A stretch of 64,000 bases of DNA from Solirubrobacter soli DSM 22325 (GTDB lineage Bacteria > Actinomycetota > Thermoleophilia > Solirubrobacterales > Solirubrobacteraceae), in contig NZ_AUIK01000010.1 in NCBI RefSeq assembly GCF_000423665.1, positions 186,001-250,000 on the forward strand, written 5' to 3'. The translations under genes were made by a program, and so were the position numbers. How positions within the stretch are numbered: position 1 is the first letter of the stretch; the number at the start of each line of letters is the position of its first letter. This document shows positions 16,205 through 25,865 of the stretch, piece by piece. The notes under the pieces were generated by a model that was given only the letters and a program-made list of their open reading frames with translations, was not told where the DNA came from and ran no database searches.

Positions 16205-16858
16205 GTGTTGAGACTCCTCGGCAAGGAACCGTCGGCCGTCCTGCTGGCGGTCCAGCTGGCCGGCGTCCTCCTCTATCCGTTCATGGAAGGCCAGGGCACG
16301 GGGCAGGCGCTGTTCGCGATCTTCGGGATCGTCGCGCTCGGTCTGGTGGTGCTGGCCGTGCGGGCCTCGCCGGCGTTCACGTGGATCGCGCTGCTGCTCG
16401 GGATCCCGGCCACGGTGCTGTTGATCATCGAGGCGTTCGCCGGCACCGAGGGGCTTCTCGCCTACTCGTCGGCGCTCGAGGCGCTGCTGTACTTCTACGC
16501 CGCGTACGCGCTGATCGCGTACATGCTCGCCGACCACGAGATCACGCGAGACGAGTTGTTCGCGGTCGGCGCGACGTTCACCCTCGTCGCGTGGGGCTTC
16601 GCGCACGTCTACACGGTCTGGCAGGAGATCGAGCCGCACAGCTTCATCGCGGCGATCAACCCGGACAGCCCGCGGACCTGGATGGAGCTGCTCTTCCTGA
16701 GCTTCACCACGCTCTCGAGCACGGGCCTGAGCGATGTCGTGCCCGTCGAGCCGTTCGCCCGCAGCCTCTGCATGATCGAGCAGGTCGCGGGCGTGGCCTA
16801 CATCGCGGTCGTGGTCTCCCGCTTGGTCGCGCTCACGATCCCGCGCCCGCGGGCGTGA
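16205..16858 (+). CDS. Membrane ion channel-like protein (potassium channel family)
   Basis: A 217-residue membrane protein with about six hydrophobic segments. Between the last two is FTTLSSTGLSDVVPV, which lines up with the pore helix and selectivity filter (TTVGYGD type) of two-TM potassium channels, followed by the inner helix AGVAYIAVVVSRLV. The filter reads TGLSD instead of TVGYGD, so ion selectivity cannot be assumed. GTG 16205 is the first reasonable start; no RBS is evident, so it may be leaderless. Its 3' end overlaps the convergent glycogen synthase gene by 26 bases. Confidence 0.75.
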   Translation: MLRLLGKEPSAVLLAVQLAGVLLYPFMEGQGTGQALFAIFGIVALGLVVLAVRASPAFTWIALLLGIPATVLLIIEAFAGTEGLLAYSSALEALLYFYAAYALIAYMLADHEITRDELFAVGATFTLVAWGFAHVYTVWQEIEPHSFIAAINPDSPRTWMELLFLSFTTLSSTGLSDVVPVEPFARSLCMIEQVAGVAYIAVVVSRLVALTIPRPRA

Positions 16859-18026
16859 GGCTGCGGTAGAGCTCGGAGGTCTGCTCGGCGATCGCCGGCC
16901 AGGCGAAGCTCGCCACCGCCCGCTCGCGCCCCGCGCGCCCCATCGCGTTCGCCCTCGCCGGGTCGGCGATCAGCGTGTTCACCCGCTCGGCGAAGTCGGC
17001 GGCGTACCGCTCCGGGTCGCGCGGCACGCCGGTCCCGTCGTCGCCGGGCTCGATCGGCACCAGGAACCCGGTCTCGTCGTCGACGACGACCTCGACGATC
17101 CCGCCCGTCGCGGTCGCCACGACGGCCGCCTCGCAGGCCATCGCCTCGAGGTTGACGATCCCGAGCGGCTCGTAGATCGACGGGCACGCGAAGACGGTCG
17201 CGTGGCTAAGGATCTGGATCACCTCGGGCTTGGGCAGCATCTGCTCGATCCAGAACACGCCCTCGCGCGACGCGCGCAGCTCGTCGACCTTGGCCTCGAC
17301 CTCGGCGCCGAGCTCGGGCGTGTCGGCGCTGCCCGCGCACAGCACCAGCTGGGCGCTGGGATCGAAGTGGCGGGCCGCGTCGAGCAGGTGCGTGACGCCC
17401 TTCTGGCGGGTGATGCGCCCGACGAAGACGACGCTCGGCTTGGACGGGTCGATGCCGTGCTTGGCGAGGACCTCGGTGCCCGGGTCCGGCTCGTACTCGG
17501 CCGTGTCGATCCCGTTGTAGATCACGTGGACGTTCGCCGGGTCGATCTTCGGATAGACGCTGAGGATGTCGCGCTTGGTGCCGTTGGACACCGCGATCAC
17601 CGCGTCGGCGTTCTCGAGCGCGGTCCGCTCGCAGAAGCTCGACAGCCGGTAGCCGCCGCCGAGCTGCTCCTCCTTCCAGGGCCGCAGCGGCTCGAGCGAG
17701 TGCACCGTGGCCACGTGCGGGATGCCCCACAGCAGCTTCGCCAGGTGCCCGCCGAAGTTCGCGTACCAGGTGTGCGAGTGGGCGAGGTCGGCGTCCTGCG
17801 CGCCCGCGGACATCGTCAGGTCGATGCTCACCGCCCGCAGCGCGGCGAGCTCGGGCGCGTCGCCGGACAGCGCGTCCCACGCCGTGTGCGGCACGTCACC
17901 CGTCCCCCACGCGTGCACCGTGACGTCCTCGAACGCCCGCAGCTCGCGGGCGAGGTACTCGACGTGCACGCCCGCCCCGCCGTAGACCTCCGGCGGGTAC
18001 TCGCGGGTCATCAGCGCAATTCGCAC
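16833..18026 (-). CDS. glgA: Glycogen synthase, actinobacterial GT4 type
   Basis: A 397-residue GT-B glycosyltransferase of family 4. MRIALMTREYPPEVYGGAGV is the nucleotide-sugar enzyme start, FVGRITRQKGV marks the donor domain, and YEPLGIVNLEAMACEAAVVA is the conserved E-x7-E donor-binding region. Actinobacterial members (GlgA/GlgM) use ADP- or GDP-glucose to extend alpha-1,4-glucan or make maltose-1-phosphate. It lies downstream of glgC and pgm on the same strand, forming a gene set for glucose-6-phosphate to glucan. Length matches the family (about 390). Confidence 0.9.
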   Translation of the reverse strand: MRIALMTREYPPEVYGGAGVHVEYLARELRAFEDVTVHAWGTGDVPHTAWDALSGDAPELAALRAVSIDLTMSAGAQDADLAHSHTWYANFGGHLAKLLWGIPHVATVHSLEPLRPWKEEQLGGGYRLSSFCERTALENADAVIAVSNGTKRDILSVYPKIDPANVHVIYNGIDTAEYEPDPGTEVLAKHGIDPSKPSVVFVGRITRQKGVTHLLDAARHFDPSAQLVLCAGSADTPELGAEVEAKVDELRASREGVFWIEQMLPKPEVIQILSHATVFACPSIYEPLGIVNLEAMACEAAVVATATGGIVEVVVDDETGFLVPIEPGDDGTGVPRDPERYAADFAERVNTLIADPARANAMGRAGRERAVASFAWPAIAEQTSELYRSLTPAGAGS

Positions 18027-18114
18027 AACGCCTCACTCTCGTTCGCGCCGCGGAAGCGAGCCGCCAGGCGAGTTTCCGCCGAAGTATGCGAGCGCGCAGC
18101 GCGAGTCATACGAC

Positions 18115-19344
18115 TCATTCCGTCACCCGCATCCCCTTGGGGACGACGACGATGCCGCCCTCTGAGACGTGGAAGCGCTCGCGGTCCTTCTCCGCGTCGA
18201 CGCCGATCTCCACGCCCTCCCCGATGTAGACGTTCTTGTCGAGGATCGCCCTCCGAACGACCGCGCTGCGGGCGATCTCGGTCTCGTGCATGACGATCGA
18301 GTCCTCGACCAGCGAGTACGAGTGCAGGTGGGCGAGCGGCGAGAGGATCGAGCGGCGCGCGGTCCCGCCCGAGAGCACGACCCCGGCGCAGACCATCGAG
18401 TCGACCGCGTGCCCGCGGCGGCCCTCCTCGTCGAACACGAACTTGGCCGGCTGCGTGATGCCCGGCCACGTGTGGATCGGCCAGTCGTGGTTGTACATGT
18501 TGAAGATCGGGTGGACCGAGATCAGGTCCATGTGCGCGTCGTAGTAGGCGTCGAGCGTGCCGACGTCGCGCCAGTAGCCCTTGTCGCGCTCGGTCGCGCC
18601 CGGCACCTCGTTGGAGGAGAAGTCGTAGACCTGCGCGTCGTTCTGGGAGACCAGCGCGGGGATGATGTTGCCGCCGAGGTCGTGCTTGGACGTCTCGTCG
18701 GCGGCGTCGGCCGAGACCGTGCTGATCAGCGCCTCGGTCGAGAAGACGTAGTTGCCCATCGAGGCGAAGACCTCGTTCGGGGAGTCGGGGAGACCGACCG
18801 GGTCGGATGGCTTCTCCCGGAACGCGGCGATGTCACGCCCGTTGGCGGCGGTCTCGATGACGCCGAACTGGTTCGCCTGGTCGATCGGGACCCGCAGCGC
18901 GGCGACGGTCACGCCCTTGCCGGACGCGATGTGCTGCTCGACCATCTGGCGCGGGTCCATGCGGTAGATGTGGTCGGCGCCGAAGACGATGATGTGCTCC
19001 GGCCGTTCGTCGGCGATCAGGTTGTAGTTCTGGTAGATCGCGTCCGCCGAGCCGACGAACCAGCGCGGCCCGAGCCGCATCTGCGCCGGCACGGGCGTCA
19101 CGTAGTTGCCGAGCAGCGGCGACAGGCGCCACGTGGTGGTCACGTGGCGGTCGAGCGAATGGCTCTTGTACTGCGTCAGCACCACGATCTGGTGGTAGTT
19201 GGCGTTGACGAGGTTCGAGAGCGCGAAGTCGATCAGCCGGTAGTTGCCGCCGAACGGCACGGCGGGCTTGGCGCGGTCGGCCGTCAACGGCGCGAGGCGC
19301 TTGCCCTCGCCGCCCGCGAGGACCATGGTCAGAACTCGGCTCAT
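18115..19344 (-). CDS. glgC: Glucose-1-phosphate adenylyltransferase
   Basis: A 409-residue ADP-glucose pyrophosphorylase that makes ADP-glucose from glucose-1-phosphate and ATP. Motifs are [20 protein letters not shown] (nucleotide binding), [10 protein letters not shown] (Asp for catalysis/metal), AAFREKP, and a left-handed beta-helix C-terminus. Length is normal. The 88-base gap to glgA holds a short GC-rich inverted repeat near 18090-18105 and no gene. The gap to pgm holds the junction element at 19363-19410. Confidence 0.95.
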   Translation of the reverse strand: MSRVLTMVLAGGEGKRLAPLTADRAKPAVPFGGNYRLIDFALSNLVNANYHQIVVLTQYKSHSLDRHVTTTWRLSPLLGNYVTPVPAQMRLGPRWFVGSADAIYQNYNLIADERPEHIIVFGADHIYRMDPRQMVEQHIASGKGVTVAALRVPIDQANQFGVIETAANGRDIAAFREKPSDPVGLPDSPNEVFASMGNYVFSTEALISTVSADAADETSKHDLGGNIIPALVSQNDAQVYDFSSNEVPGATERDKGYWRDVGTLDAYYDAHMDLISVHPIFNMYNHDWPIHTWPGITQPAKFVFDEEGRRGHAVDSMVCAGVVLSGGTARRSILSPLAHLHSYSLVEDSIVMHETEIARSAVVRRAILDKNVYIGEGVEIGVDAEKDRERFHVSEGGIVVVPKGMRVTE

Positions 19345-19362
19345 GCGACGCTCCGAAATCGG

Positions 19363-19410
19363 GATGCCTGATCAGCCCCGCTGATCCCGTAACTGCGGTG
19401 GTTCAGGCTC
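19363..19410 (-). repeat. 48-nt junction element, copy D (pgm/glgC)
   Basis: On the minus strand GAGCCTGA begins just after the pgm stop and TCAGGC closes the element, the two 6-base arms (19403-19408 and 19366-19371) being perfect complements 31 bases apart. Inside, GATCAGC-GGG-GCTGATC makes a second hairpin. The element ends 18 bases before the glgC ATG. It shares length, arm spacing and invariant interior bases with copies at 22439, 27350 and 63822. Confidence 0.7.
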
Positions 19411-19411
19411 C

Positions 19412-20965
19412 TCATGCCAGGATCTCCCGCGCGTCGTTGATGATCTGCTCGAGGTGCTCCGGGCCCTTCAGGGACTCGGCGTAGAGCTTGTAGATGTCCT
19501 CCGTGCCGGAGGGCCGGGCGGCGAACCAGCCGTCGGCGGTGACGACCTTCACGCCCCCGATCGCCGCCCCGTTGCCCGGCGCGGTGGTCAGGATCGCCTG
19601 GATCGGCTCGCCCGCCACCTCGGTCGCGGAGATGTCCGACGGCTCGAGCTTGAGCAGCTTCTCTTTGCGCTCGGGCGTGATCGGCGAGTCCGTCCGCTTG
19701 TAGGCGGGCGCGCCGAAGCGGGCGGTGAGTGCCTGGTAGCGCTCCCCCGGATCCTTGCCGGTCTTGGCGACGATCTCGGCCGCCAGCAGCGCGAGCAGGA
19801 TGCCGTCCTTGTCGGTCGACCACGGCTTGCCGTCGAGGCGCAGGAAGGACGCGCCGGCGCTCTCCTCGCCGCCGAAGCCGAGCGAGCCGTCGACGAGGCC
19901 GTCGACGAACCACTTGAAGCCGACGGGGACCTCGACGAGCCGGCGACCGAGGTCGCGGGCCACGAGGTCGATCATCGTCGAGGACACGAGCGTCTTGCCG
20001 ATCCCCGCGTCGCCCCAGTCGCGGGCGCCGCCGAACAGGTACTCGATCGCCACCGCGAGGTAGTGATTCGGGTTCAGCAGCCCGGTGGAGGGCGCGACGA
20101 TCCCGTGCCGGTCGGCGTCCGGGTCGCAGGCGACCGCGATGTCGAACCGGTCCTTGTACTCGATCAGCCCGCTCATCACGTACGGCGAGGAGCAGTCCAT
20201 GCGGATCTTGCCGTCGTGGTCGAGCGGGACGAAGCGGAACGTCGGGTCGACCTCGTCGTTGACGACCTCGAGGTCGAGCCCGTGGACGTCGGCGATCGCC
20301 TGGAAGTAGGCGACGCTCGCGCCGCCCAGCGGGTCGGCGCCGATCCGCACGCCCGCGTCCCGGATCGCGTCGATGTCGATCACGTTCGGAAGATCTTTGA
20401 CGTACGCATCCACGTAGTCGTGTGGCGCTGTACGTGCGTCTGCAGTGTCGATCGCGGTGCCCAACAGCTCGTTGGCGACCGCCTCGACGCGCTTGGTGAT
20501 GTCGGTGCCGGCCGGCCCGCCGCTCGGCGGGTTGTACTTGTAGCCGCCGTCCTCGGGCGGGTTGTGGCTCGGCGTGAGCACGATCCCGTCGCTGCCGGGG
20601 TGGGTGAGGATCGCGTGGCTGAGGGCCGGAGTCGGCGTGTAGCCGTCCGCGGCGTCCACCCGGACGTCGATCCCGTGCGCGCTGAAGACGCTGATGGCCG
20701 TGTGGAACGCGGGCTCCGAGAGCGCGTGCGTGTCGCGCGCGACGAACAAGGGCCCGGTGATCCCCTCCGACCTTCGATGCCGGGCGATCGCCTCGCTGAT
20801 GGCCAGGACGTGGGCTTCGGTGAACGTGCCCTTGAGCGATGTGCCGCGGTGGCCGGAGGTCCCGAACGAGACCGGGCCCCTGGGTTCGCGGCGATATGCG
20901 GCGTAGAGCTCGTCGAGGTCGACGAGCATCGCCGCGTCTGGACGGGTGCCTGCGGAGGGGCTCAC
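19412..20965 (-). CDS. pgm: Phosphoglucomutase (alpha-D-glucose phosphate-specific)
   Basis: A 517-residue enzyme that interconverts glucose-6- and glucose-1-phosphate, supplying glg[16 protein letters not shown], the phosphoserine loop [17 protein letters not shown], metal loop DPDADRHGI and sugar loop [11 protein letters not shown] are all present. GTG 20965 is chosen because [19 protein letters not shown] aligns with the N-terminus of mycobacterial PgmA; longer starts add an unrelated 30 residues. It is divergent from the WS/DGAT gene with only 38 bases between starts. Confidence 0.92.
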   Translation of the reverse strand: MSPSAGTRPDAAMLVDLDELYAAYRREPRGPVSFGTSGHRGTSLKGTFTEAHVLAISEAIARHRRSEGITGPLFVARDTHALSEPAFHTAISVFSAHGIDVRVDAADGYTPTPALSHAILTHPGSDGIVLTPSHNPPEDGGYKYNPPSGGPAGTDITKRVEAVANELLGTAIDTADARTAPHDYVDAYVKDLPNVIDIDAIRDAGVRIGADPLGGASVAYFQAIADVHGLDLEVVNDEVDPTFRFVPLDHDGKIRMDCSSPYVMSGLIEYKDRFDIAVACDPDADRHGIVAPSTGLLNPNHYLAVAIEYLFGGARDWGDAGIGKTLVSSTMIDLVARDLGRRLVEVPVGFKWFVDGLVDGSLGFGGEESAGASFLRLDGKPWSTDKDGILLALLAAEIVAKTGKDPGERYQALTARFGAPAYKRTDSPITPERKEKLLKLEPSDISATEVAGEPIQAILTTAPGNGAAIGGVKVVTADGWFAARPSGTEDIYKLYAESLKGPEHLEQIINDAREILA

Positions 20966-21003
20966 GCGGCGAACGATGGCACGACTGTGGATAGTGTGCG
21001 CGC

Positions 21004-22428
21004 ATGCGGCAACTGACCAGCCTCGACGCGCAGTTCCTGGCGCTCGAGAACTCACGCCAGACGGGCCATGTGGGCAGCCTCGCCATGCTCGACGCGTCGA
21101 CGGCCCTGAGCGGGGAGTTCGGGATCGAACAGGTCAAGCTGCTGCTCTCCGAGCGCGCTCCCCAGCTCCCGCCGCTGCGCTGGCGGCTGGCGACCGTGCC
21201 GCTCGGGCTCGACCACCCCTACTGGGTCGAGGAGGCCGAGATCGACCTCGGCTACCACGTCCGCGAGATGGCGCTCGCCCACCCGGGCACCGACGAGCAG
21301 CTGGCCGACCAGGTGGCGCGGATCATGTCGCGGCCGCTCGATCGCGCCCGGCCGTTGTGGGAGCTCTACGTGATCGAGGGCCACGAGTCCGGCCTCGTGT
21401 GCGTTCTGACCAAGATCCACCACGCGGTGATCGACGGGTTGTCCGGGGCCGAGATCATGGCGCTGCTGCTCGACCTGACGCCGGAGGGACGCGAGGCGCC
21501 GCCGGCGGCCGACGACGATCTCGCCGACCCGCCGCCCACGGGCCTGCAGATGTTCGGGCTCGGGCTGCTCGGTCTCCCCCGCTACCCGGTCCGCATGCTG
21601 CGGGCGCTGCCGAAGGCGATCCCCAACCTCGAGGACACGCCGTTCGGGATCTTCCCGGGGGCGGGCACGCTGTCCAAGGTGGCGGGTGTCCTCAACCGCG
21701 ACGGCGTCGAGCGGCCGGACATGGTCGCGCCCAAGACGATCTTCAACGGCCGTGTCTCACCGCACCGGCGCTTCGTCTTCGGCCAGCTCCCGCTGAGCGA
21801 GTTCAAGGCGGCCAAGAACAACCACGGGGCGACGGTCAACGACGTGGTCGTGAGCGTGTGCGCGGGCGCGGTGCGGCGCTGGCTGATCGAGCACGACGAC
21901 CTGCCGGACACGCCGCTGGTCGCCCAGGTGCCGGTGTCCGTGCGCACCGGCGAGCAGTTCGGGACCTACGGCAACCGGATCCTGCTGATGGCCGCGCCCC
22001 TGTTCACCGACGAGCCGGACCCGGTCGAGCGGCTGCGCCGGACCCACGAGGCGCTGGCGGACATGAAGGAGCGCCACAAGGCGCTGCCCGCCGAGCTGCT
22101 CCAGGACGCCAACAACTTCATCCCGCCCGCGGTCTTCTCGCGCGCCGCGCGGCTCACGTTCGGCTTCTCGACCTCGCGCCCCGGCCGTCCGACCTGGAAC
22201 CTCGTGATCTCCAACGTGCCCGGCCCGCAGTTCCCGCTCTACATGGCGGGTGCGAGGCTCGAGGCGAACTACCCCGTCTCGGTCATCACCGACGGCATGG
22301 GGTTGAACATCACCGTGATGAGCTACATGGGGCACATGGACTTCGGGATCGTCGCCGACCGCGACCAGATGCCCGATCTGGACGTGCTGATGGACTACCT
22401 GCGCGAGGAGCTGGAAGCGCTTGAGTAG
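21004..22428 (+). CDS. WS/DGAT-type O-acyltransferase
   Basis: A 474-residue bifunctional wax ester synthase/diacylglycerol acyltransferase family protein. The catalytic HHAVIDG (HHxxxDG) is at about residues 140-146, and the C-terminal domain has the [10 protein letters not shown] motif typical of the family. These enzymes make triacylglycerol or wax esters at the membrane. TAGTGT about 9 bases before the ATG could serve as -10 of a near-leaderless promoter. It is followed on the same strand by kynA with junction element A between them. Confidence 0.92.
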   Translation: MRQLTSLDAQFLALENSRQTGHVGSLAMLDASTALSGEFGIEQVKLLLSERAPQLPPLRWRLATVPLGLDHPYWVEEAEIDLGYHVREMALAHPGTDEQLADQVARIMSRPLDRARPLWELYVIEGHESGLVCVLTKIHHAVIDGLSGAEIMALLLDLTPEGREAPPAADDDLADPPPTGLQMFGLGLLGLPRYPVRMLRALPKAIPNLEDTPFGIFPGAGTLSKVAGVLNRDGVERPDMVAPKTIFNGRVSPHRRFVFGQLPLSEFKAAKNNHGATVNDVVVSVCAGAVRRWLIEHDDLPDTPLVAQVPVSVRTGEQFGTYGNRILLMAAPLFTDEPDPVERLRRTHEALADMKERHKALPAELLQDANNFIPPAVFSRAARLTFGFSTSRPGRPTWNLVISNVPGPQFPLYMAGARLEANYPVSVITDGMGLNITVMSYMGHMDFGIVADRDQMPDLDVLMDYLREELEALE

Positions 22429-22438
22429 CGACGAGAAC

Positions 22439-22486
22439 GAGCCCGGCGCACGGCTGCGAGGGGGCCAACCGCGGGTTTCGGGCATC
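22439..22486 (+). repeat. 48-nt junction element, copy A (acyltransferase/kynA)
   Basis: GAGCCCGG at the 5' end and TCGGGC at 22478-22483; arms GCCCGG (22441-22446) and TCGGGC pair with one G-T, exactly 31 bases apart. It starts 10 bases after the upstream stop and ends 27 bases before the kynA GTG at 22514. It lies inside the N-terminal extension that an earlier TTG start would create. Confidence 0.7.
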
Positions 22487-22513
22487 GCGGGCGCCTCGGA
22501 GAACAGGCGTCGC

Positions 22514-23341
22514 GTGGAGGAAGGGGTCACGCGCGACCTGCGCGGCCGCCTCACCTACGCCGGCTATCTCGACCTCGAGAAGCTGCTCGACGCCCAGCAC
22601 CCGCTGAGCGACCCCGAGCACCACGACGAGCTGCTCTTCATCATCCAGCACCAGACGAGCGAGCTGTGGATGCGGCTGATCATCCACGAGCTCGACGAGG
22701 TGCTCGCGCGGTTGGCCGTCGACGACCTCGGCCCCGCGCAGAAGGGGCTCGCGCGCGTGAAGCAGATCCAGCGCCAGCTCTTCGAGCAGTGGGGCGTGCT
22801 CTCGACGCTGACCCCGAGCGAGTACGTGAAGTTCCGCGACGTCCTCGGCCCCGCGAGCGGCTTCCAGTCGCTCCAGTACCGGATCATCGAGTTCCAGCTG
22901 GGCAACAAGAACCGCGAGATGCTCGAGGTCTTCGCCTACGACGAGGCCGCCTACGAGCGCCTGCGGCGCGTCCTGGAGGCGCCGAGCCTCTACGACGAGT
23001 TCCTCCGGCACCTCGCCCGCCGCGACTACGCCGTCCCGCCCGACTGCATCGACCGCGACTTCTCCGAGCCCCACCGCCGCCGCGACGACCTGCTCCCCGT
23101 CTTCAAGGCCATCTACGACGCCCCCAAGCGCGACTGGGAGGCCTACGAGATGTGCGAGGAGCTGATCGACGTCGAGGAGTCCTTCCAGCTCTGGCGCTTC
23201 CGCCACATGAAGACCGTCGAACGGATCATCGGCCACAAGCGCGGCACCGGCGGCTCCTCCGGTGTGGGGTTCCTCCGTGCCGCGCTGGACCTGACGTTCT
23301 TCCCGGAACTGCTCGACGTCCGGACCGAGATCGGCTCCTAG
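22514..23341 (+). CDS. kynA: Tryptophan 2,3-dioxygenase
   Basis: A heme enzyme opening the indole ring of L-tryptophan to N-formylkynurenine, the first step of the kynurenine pathway. [31 protein letters not shown] (with the proximal His region), and [14 protein letters not shown] are family hallmarks. From GTG 22514 the product is 275 residues, the usual size. A TTG at 22421, overlapping the upstream stop, would add 31 residues encoded by junction element A and is less likely. No kynureninase or formamidase is visible in this window. Its stop overlaps that of the convergent catalase. Confidence 0.93.
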   Translation: MEEGVTRDLRGRLTYAGYLDLEKLLDAQHPLSDPEHHDELLFIIQHQTSELWMRLIIHELDEVLARLAVDDLGPAQKGLARVKQIQRQLFEQWGVLSTLTPSEYVKFRDVLGPASGFQSLQYRIIEFQLGNKNREMLEVFAYDEAAYERLRRVLEAPSLYDEFLRHLARRDYAVPPDCIDRDFSEPHRRRDDLLPVFKAIYDAPKRDWEAYEMCEELIDVEESFQLWRFRHMKTVERIIGHKRGTGGSSGVGFLRAALDLTFFPELLDVRTEIGS

Positions 23342-24840
23342 CGGTTCGCGACGTCGCGCGAGCGCGAGAACCGTCCCTCGCGCGCCGCGACGCCGAGGCC
23401 GGCGGCCACGCGCGCGCCAAGGTCGGCGTCGACGGCGCTCCAGTAGGCGACCACCCGCTCTTGCGTCGAGGTCGCCACGTCATCGCTCGCGTGGCCGACG
23501 ATGTTCTCGACGAGGTGATCGCGATCGAGGTCGCTCATCACGTCGTTGTAGAGCGTGCGCGGCTGCGAGAAATCGTCGTCCTCGGCGTGCGCGACATTCG
23601 CGTAGCGGCCGATCTCGGCGCCCTCGACCGACCAGCCGACGTCCGCGCCCAGGTCCGGGTCGGCCATCGGGCCGCCGTGCGAGTTGGGGGCATAGACCGG
23701 CTGCGCGCCCGCGTGCCGGTAGGTCATGTGCCCGTCCTTGTTGTAGGAGTGCACCTCGGACTTCGGCGCGTTGATCGGCAGCTGCTCGTAGTTCGTGCCG
23801 ATCCGGTGCAGGTGGGTGTCGTGGTAGCTGAAGATGCGGCCCATCAGCATCTTGTCCGGGCTCAGGCCGATCCCCGGCACGAGGTTCGCGGGCGAGAAGC
23901 CGGCCTGCTCGACCTCGGCGAAGAAGTTGGCCGGGTTGCGGTCCAGCGTCATCCGGCCCACCTCGATCAGCGGGTAGTCGGAGTGCGGCCAGACCTTCGT
24001 CAGGTCGAACGGGTTGAACCGGTACTCCGCGGCCTCGGCGAACGGCATCACCTGGACGTGCATCGTCCACGTCGGCGCGTCGCCCGAGTCGATCGCGTGG
24101 CGCAGGTCGCGGCGGTGGAAGTCCGGGTCCTCGGCGCTCATCGCGTCCGCCTCGGACTGGGTGAAGTTCTCGATCCCCTGGTCGGTGAGGAGGTGGTACT
24201 TGACCCAGAACTTCTCGCCGCCGGCGTTCATCCAGCTGAACGTGTGCGAACCGAACCCGTGCATGTGCCGGTAGGTGCGCGGCGTCCCGCGATCGGACAT
24301 CAGGATCAGCACCTGATGCGCGCTCTCGGGCGAGAGCGTCCAGAAGTCCCACTGCATGTCGTTGGACCGCATGCCGGTGTCGGGCAGGCGCTTCTGGGAA
24401 TGGATGAAGTCCTGGAACTTCGACGCGTCGCGGACGAAGAACACCGGCGTGTTGTTGCCGACCAGGTCGTAGTTGCCCTGCTCGGTGTAGAACTTCAGCG
24501 CGAACCCGCGCGGATCGCGGACCGTGTCGGCGAAGCCCTGCTCCCCCGCCACCGTCGAGAAGCGCGCGAACATCGCCGTGCGCCGGCCGGGCTGGAACAG
24601 GTCCGCCTTGGTGAACTGGCTGACGTCGCCCGTGACCTCGAAGAACCCGTGCGCGCCGCTGCCCTTGGCGTGCACCACCCGCTCCGGGACGCGTTCGCGG
24701 TTGAAGTGCTGGATCTTCTGGACCGTGTAGTGGTCATGGAGGACCGTGGGACCCTGCGGGCCGACCGTCAGCGAGAACTCGTCGCTGGAGGCCGGGATTC
24801 CGGAGTCGGTGGTCGTCGTGGGGCGTGTCTCGTCGGCCAT
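23338..24840 (-). CDS. katA: Catalase (monofunctional, heme)
   Basis: A 500-residue small-subunit catalase that dismutates hydrogen peroxide. The active-site His segment is [12 protein letters not shown], the Asn segment [14 protein letters not shown], and the heme-Tyr motif [17 protein letters not shown] 24840 has GGAGAGG upstream; a longer frame to 24873 lacks an RBS. Convergent with kynA, whose stop overlaps by 4 bases. The assignment is firm; the symbol katA is conventional. Confidence 0.95.
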   Translation of the reverse strand: MADETRPTTTTDSGIPASSDEFSLTVGPQGPTVLHDHYTVQKIQHFNRERVPERVVHAKGSGAHGFFEVTGDVSQFTKADLFQPGRRTAMFARFSTVAGEQGFADTVRDPRGFALKFYTEQGNYDLVGNNTPVFFVRDASKFQDFIHSQKRLPDTGMRSNDMQWDFWTLSPESAHQVLILMSDRGTPRTYRHMHGFGSHTFSWMNAGGEKFWVKYHLLTDQGIENFTQSEADAMSAEDPDFHRRDLRHAIDSGDAPTWTMHVQVMPFAEAAEYRFNPFDLTKVWPHSDYPLIEVGRMTLDRNPANFFAEVEQAGFSPANLVPGIGLSPDKMLMGRIFSYHDTHLHRIGTNYEQLPINAPKSEVHSYNKDGHMTYRHAGAQPVYAPNSHGGPMADPDLGADVGWSVEGAEIGRYANVAHAEDDDFSQPRTLYNDVMSDLDRDHLVENIVGHASDDVATSTQERVVAYWSAVDADLGARVAAGLGVAAREGRFSRSRDVANR

Positions 24841-24882
24841 ACACCACACCTCTCCAACCTTGCTGCGGATCAAACCGCCACG

Positions 24883-25056
24883 TCAGGCCCCCGGGACGTA
24901 GCGGTCGCAGCGCGACGGGTCGCCGGACTCGAGGCCGAGGAGCCACGCGTCGCGGCGCTGCTCGGGCGTGCCGTGATGCTCGGCGGACTTCGCCGTCCCC
25001 GCACCCGGGCGCGCCGAGTGCGAGGAACAGAGTGAAAGGCAGGTGAGCGCGCGCAC
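24883..25056 (-). pseudogene. Remnant of a zinc metallopeptidase-like gene (C-terminal fragment)
   Basis: A 57-codon frame from GTG 25056 to TGA 24883 encodes HHGTPEQRRDAWLLGLESGD then PSRCDRYV. This resembles the extreme C-terminus of neutral zinc metallopeptidases of the YpfJ type (GTSxQRxxWFxxGxxSGxxxxCDTF). The catalytic HExxH part is absent and no signal peptide precedes it, so I read it as the leftover end of a deleted gene. It sits in the largest non-coding gap (24841-25070). It could instead be a small real gene. Confidence 0.4.
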
Positions 25057-25070
25057 CGAAGGCGCGAACT

Positions 25071-25865
25071 CTACGGGCCGATGTCCACCCAGACGGCGTG
25101 GATCTCGGAGTCGATCTCGGCCATGTCGGTGGCCCAGACCTGGAGCTTGTAGCGGCGCAGCTTGTCGCGCAGGGCCTTCGGCGGCTTGATCGAGGCGCTC
25201 ACCTCGCCCGCGTTGGTCTCCACGACCTCGGTGGCGACGACCTTCTTGCCGCGCTTGAGCCGCAGCGTCAGCGTCCCCGCCTCGGAGACGCGGACCTTGA
25301 CCTTGGCCGCCGTCTCGGTCTCCTTGACCGAGAGCAGGTCGACGGTCGGCGCGGTGGTGTCGCCCTCCTCGAAGACCGTCGGCGGCGTCGTGGTGTTGGG
25401 CAGCGCCGGCGGGCCGGTCGGGGCGTCCGGGTCCTCCCAGTTGGGGTCGGTCCAGGGCTGGCCCGGGTCCAGCGGCGCGCCCGGGTCGGTCGTGCCGACC
25501 ACGAGCTGGCCGTTCATGCCGCCCTGGGTCAGGCCGCCATGGATCGAGCAGTAGAACTGGTACGTCCCGGGCGCGTCGAGCACCTTCGTCGCCTTCGGCC
25601 CCAGGTAGGACGCGCCCAGCTGCTGCGGCGCGCCGCCGGGGGCGACGAGCCACAGGTCGTGGGTCGCCGCGTTCGGGTTGCCCGGCTGCGTGAAGCGCCA
25701 CTCGATCGTGTCCCCCACCTGCGCGGGCACGTTGCGCGGCGTCCAGAGCGTGCGGAACGTCGGCGTGTCGAACGCCTGGATCGCCCGCGTCACCGCGGCC
25801 GAGGCCGACGCCGTCGGGAGGACGGCGGCCGCGACGAGCGCGCCGATCAGGACCCGGCGGATCAC
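25071..25865 (-). CDS. Secreted cupredoxin-domain copper protein
   Basis: GTG 25865 overlaps the stop of the multicopper oxidase gene as GTGA, so the two are translationally coupled. The 264-residue product has a signal peptide (VIRRVLIGALVAAAVLPTAS) and a plastocyanin-like domain at about 28-130. The type-1 copper ligands are visible: His in AATHDLW, and Cys-His-Met in YCSIHGGLTQGGM. After a Pro/Thr linker the last 90 residues form a Lys-rich beta domain. It is likely an electron carrier or copper donor for the adjacent oxidase outside the membrane. Confidence 0.85.
   Translation of the reverse strand: MIRRVLIGALVAAAVLPTASASAAVTRAIQAFDTPTFRTLWTPRNVPAQVGDTIEWRFTQPGNPNAATHDLWLVAPGGAPQQLGASYLGPKATKVLDAPGTYQFYCSIHGGLTQGGMNGQLVVGTTDPGAPLDPGQPWTDPNWEDPDAPTGPPALPNTTTPPTVFEEGDTTAPTVDLLSVKETETAAKVKVRVSEAGTLTLRLKRGKKVVATEVVETNAGEVSASIKPPKALRDKLRRYKLQVWATDMAEIDSEIHAVWVDIGP

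Noticed and set aside
18027-18114. Gap between glgC and glgA considered as a fifth copy of the 48-nt junction element
   Set aside because: It starts near the stop codon and is G/C-rich, but no GCCYGR arm with its complement 31 bases away is present.
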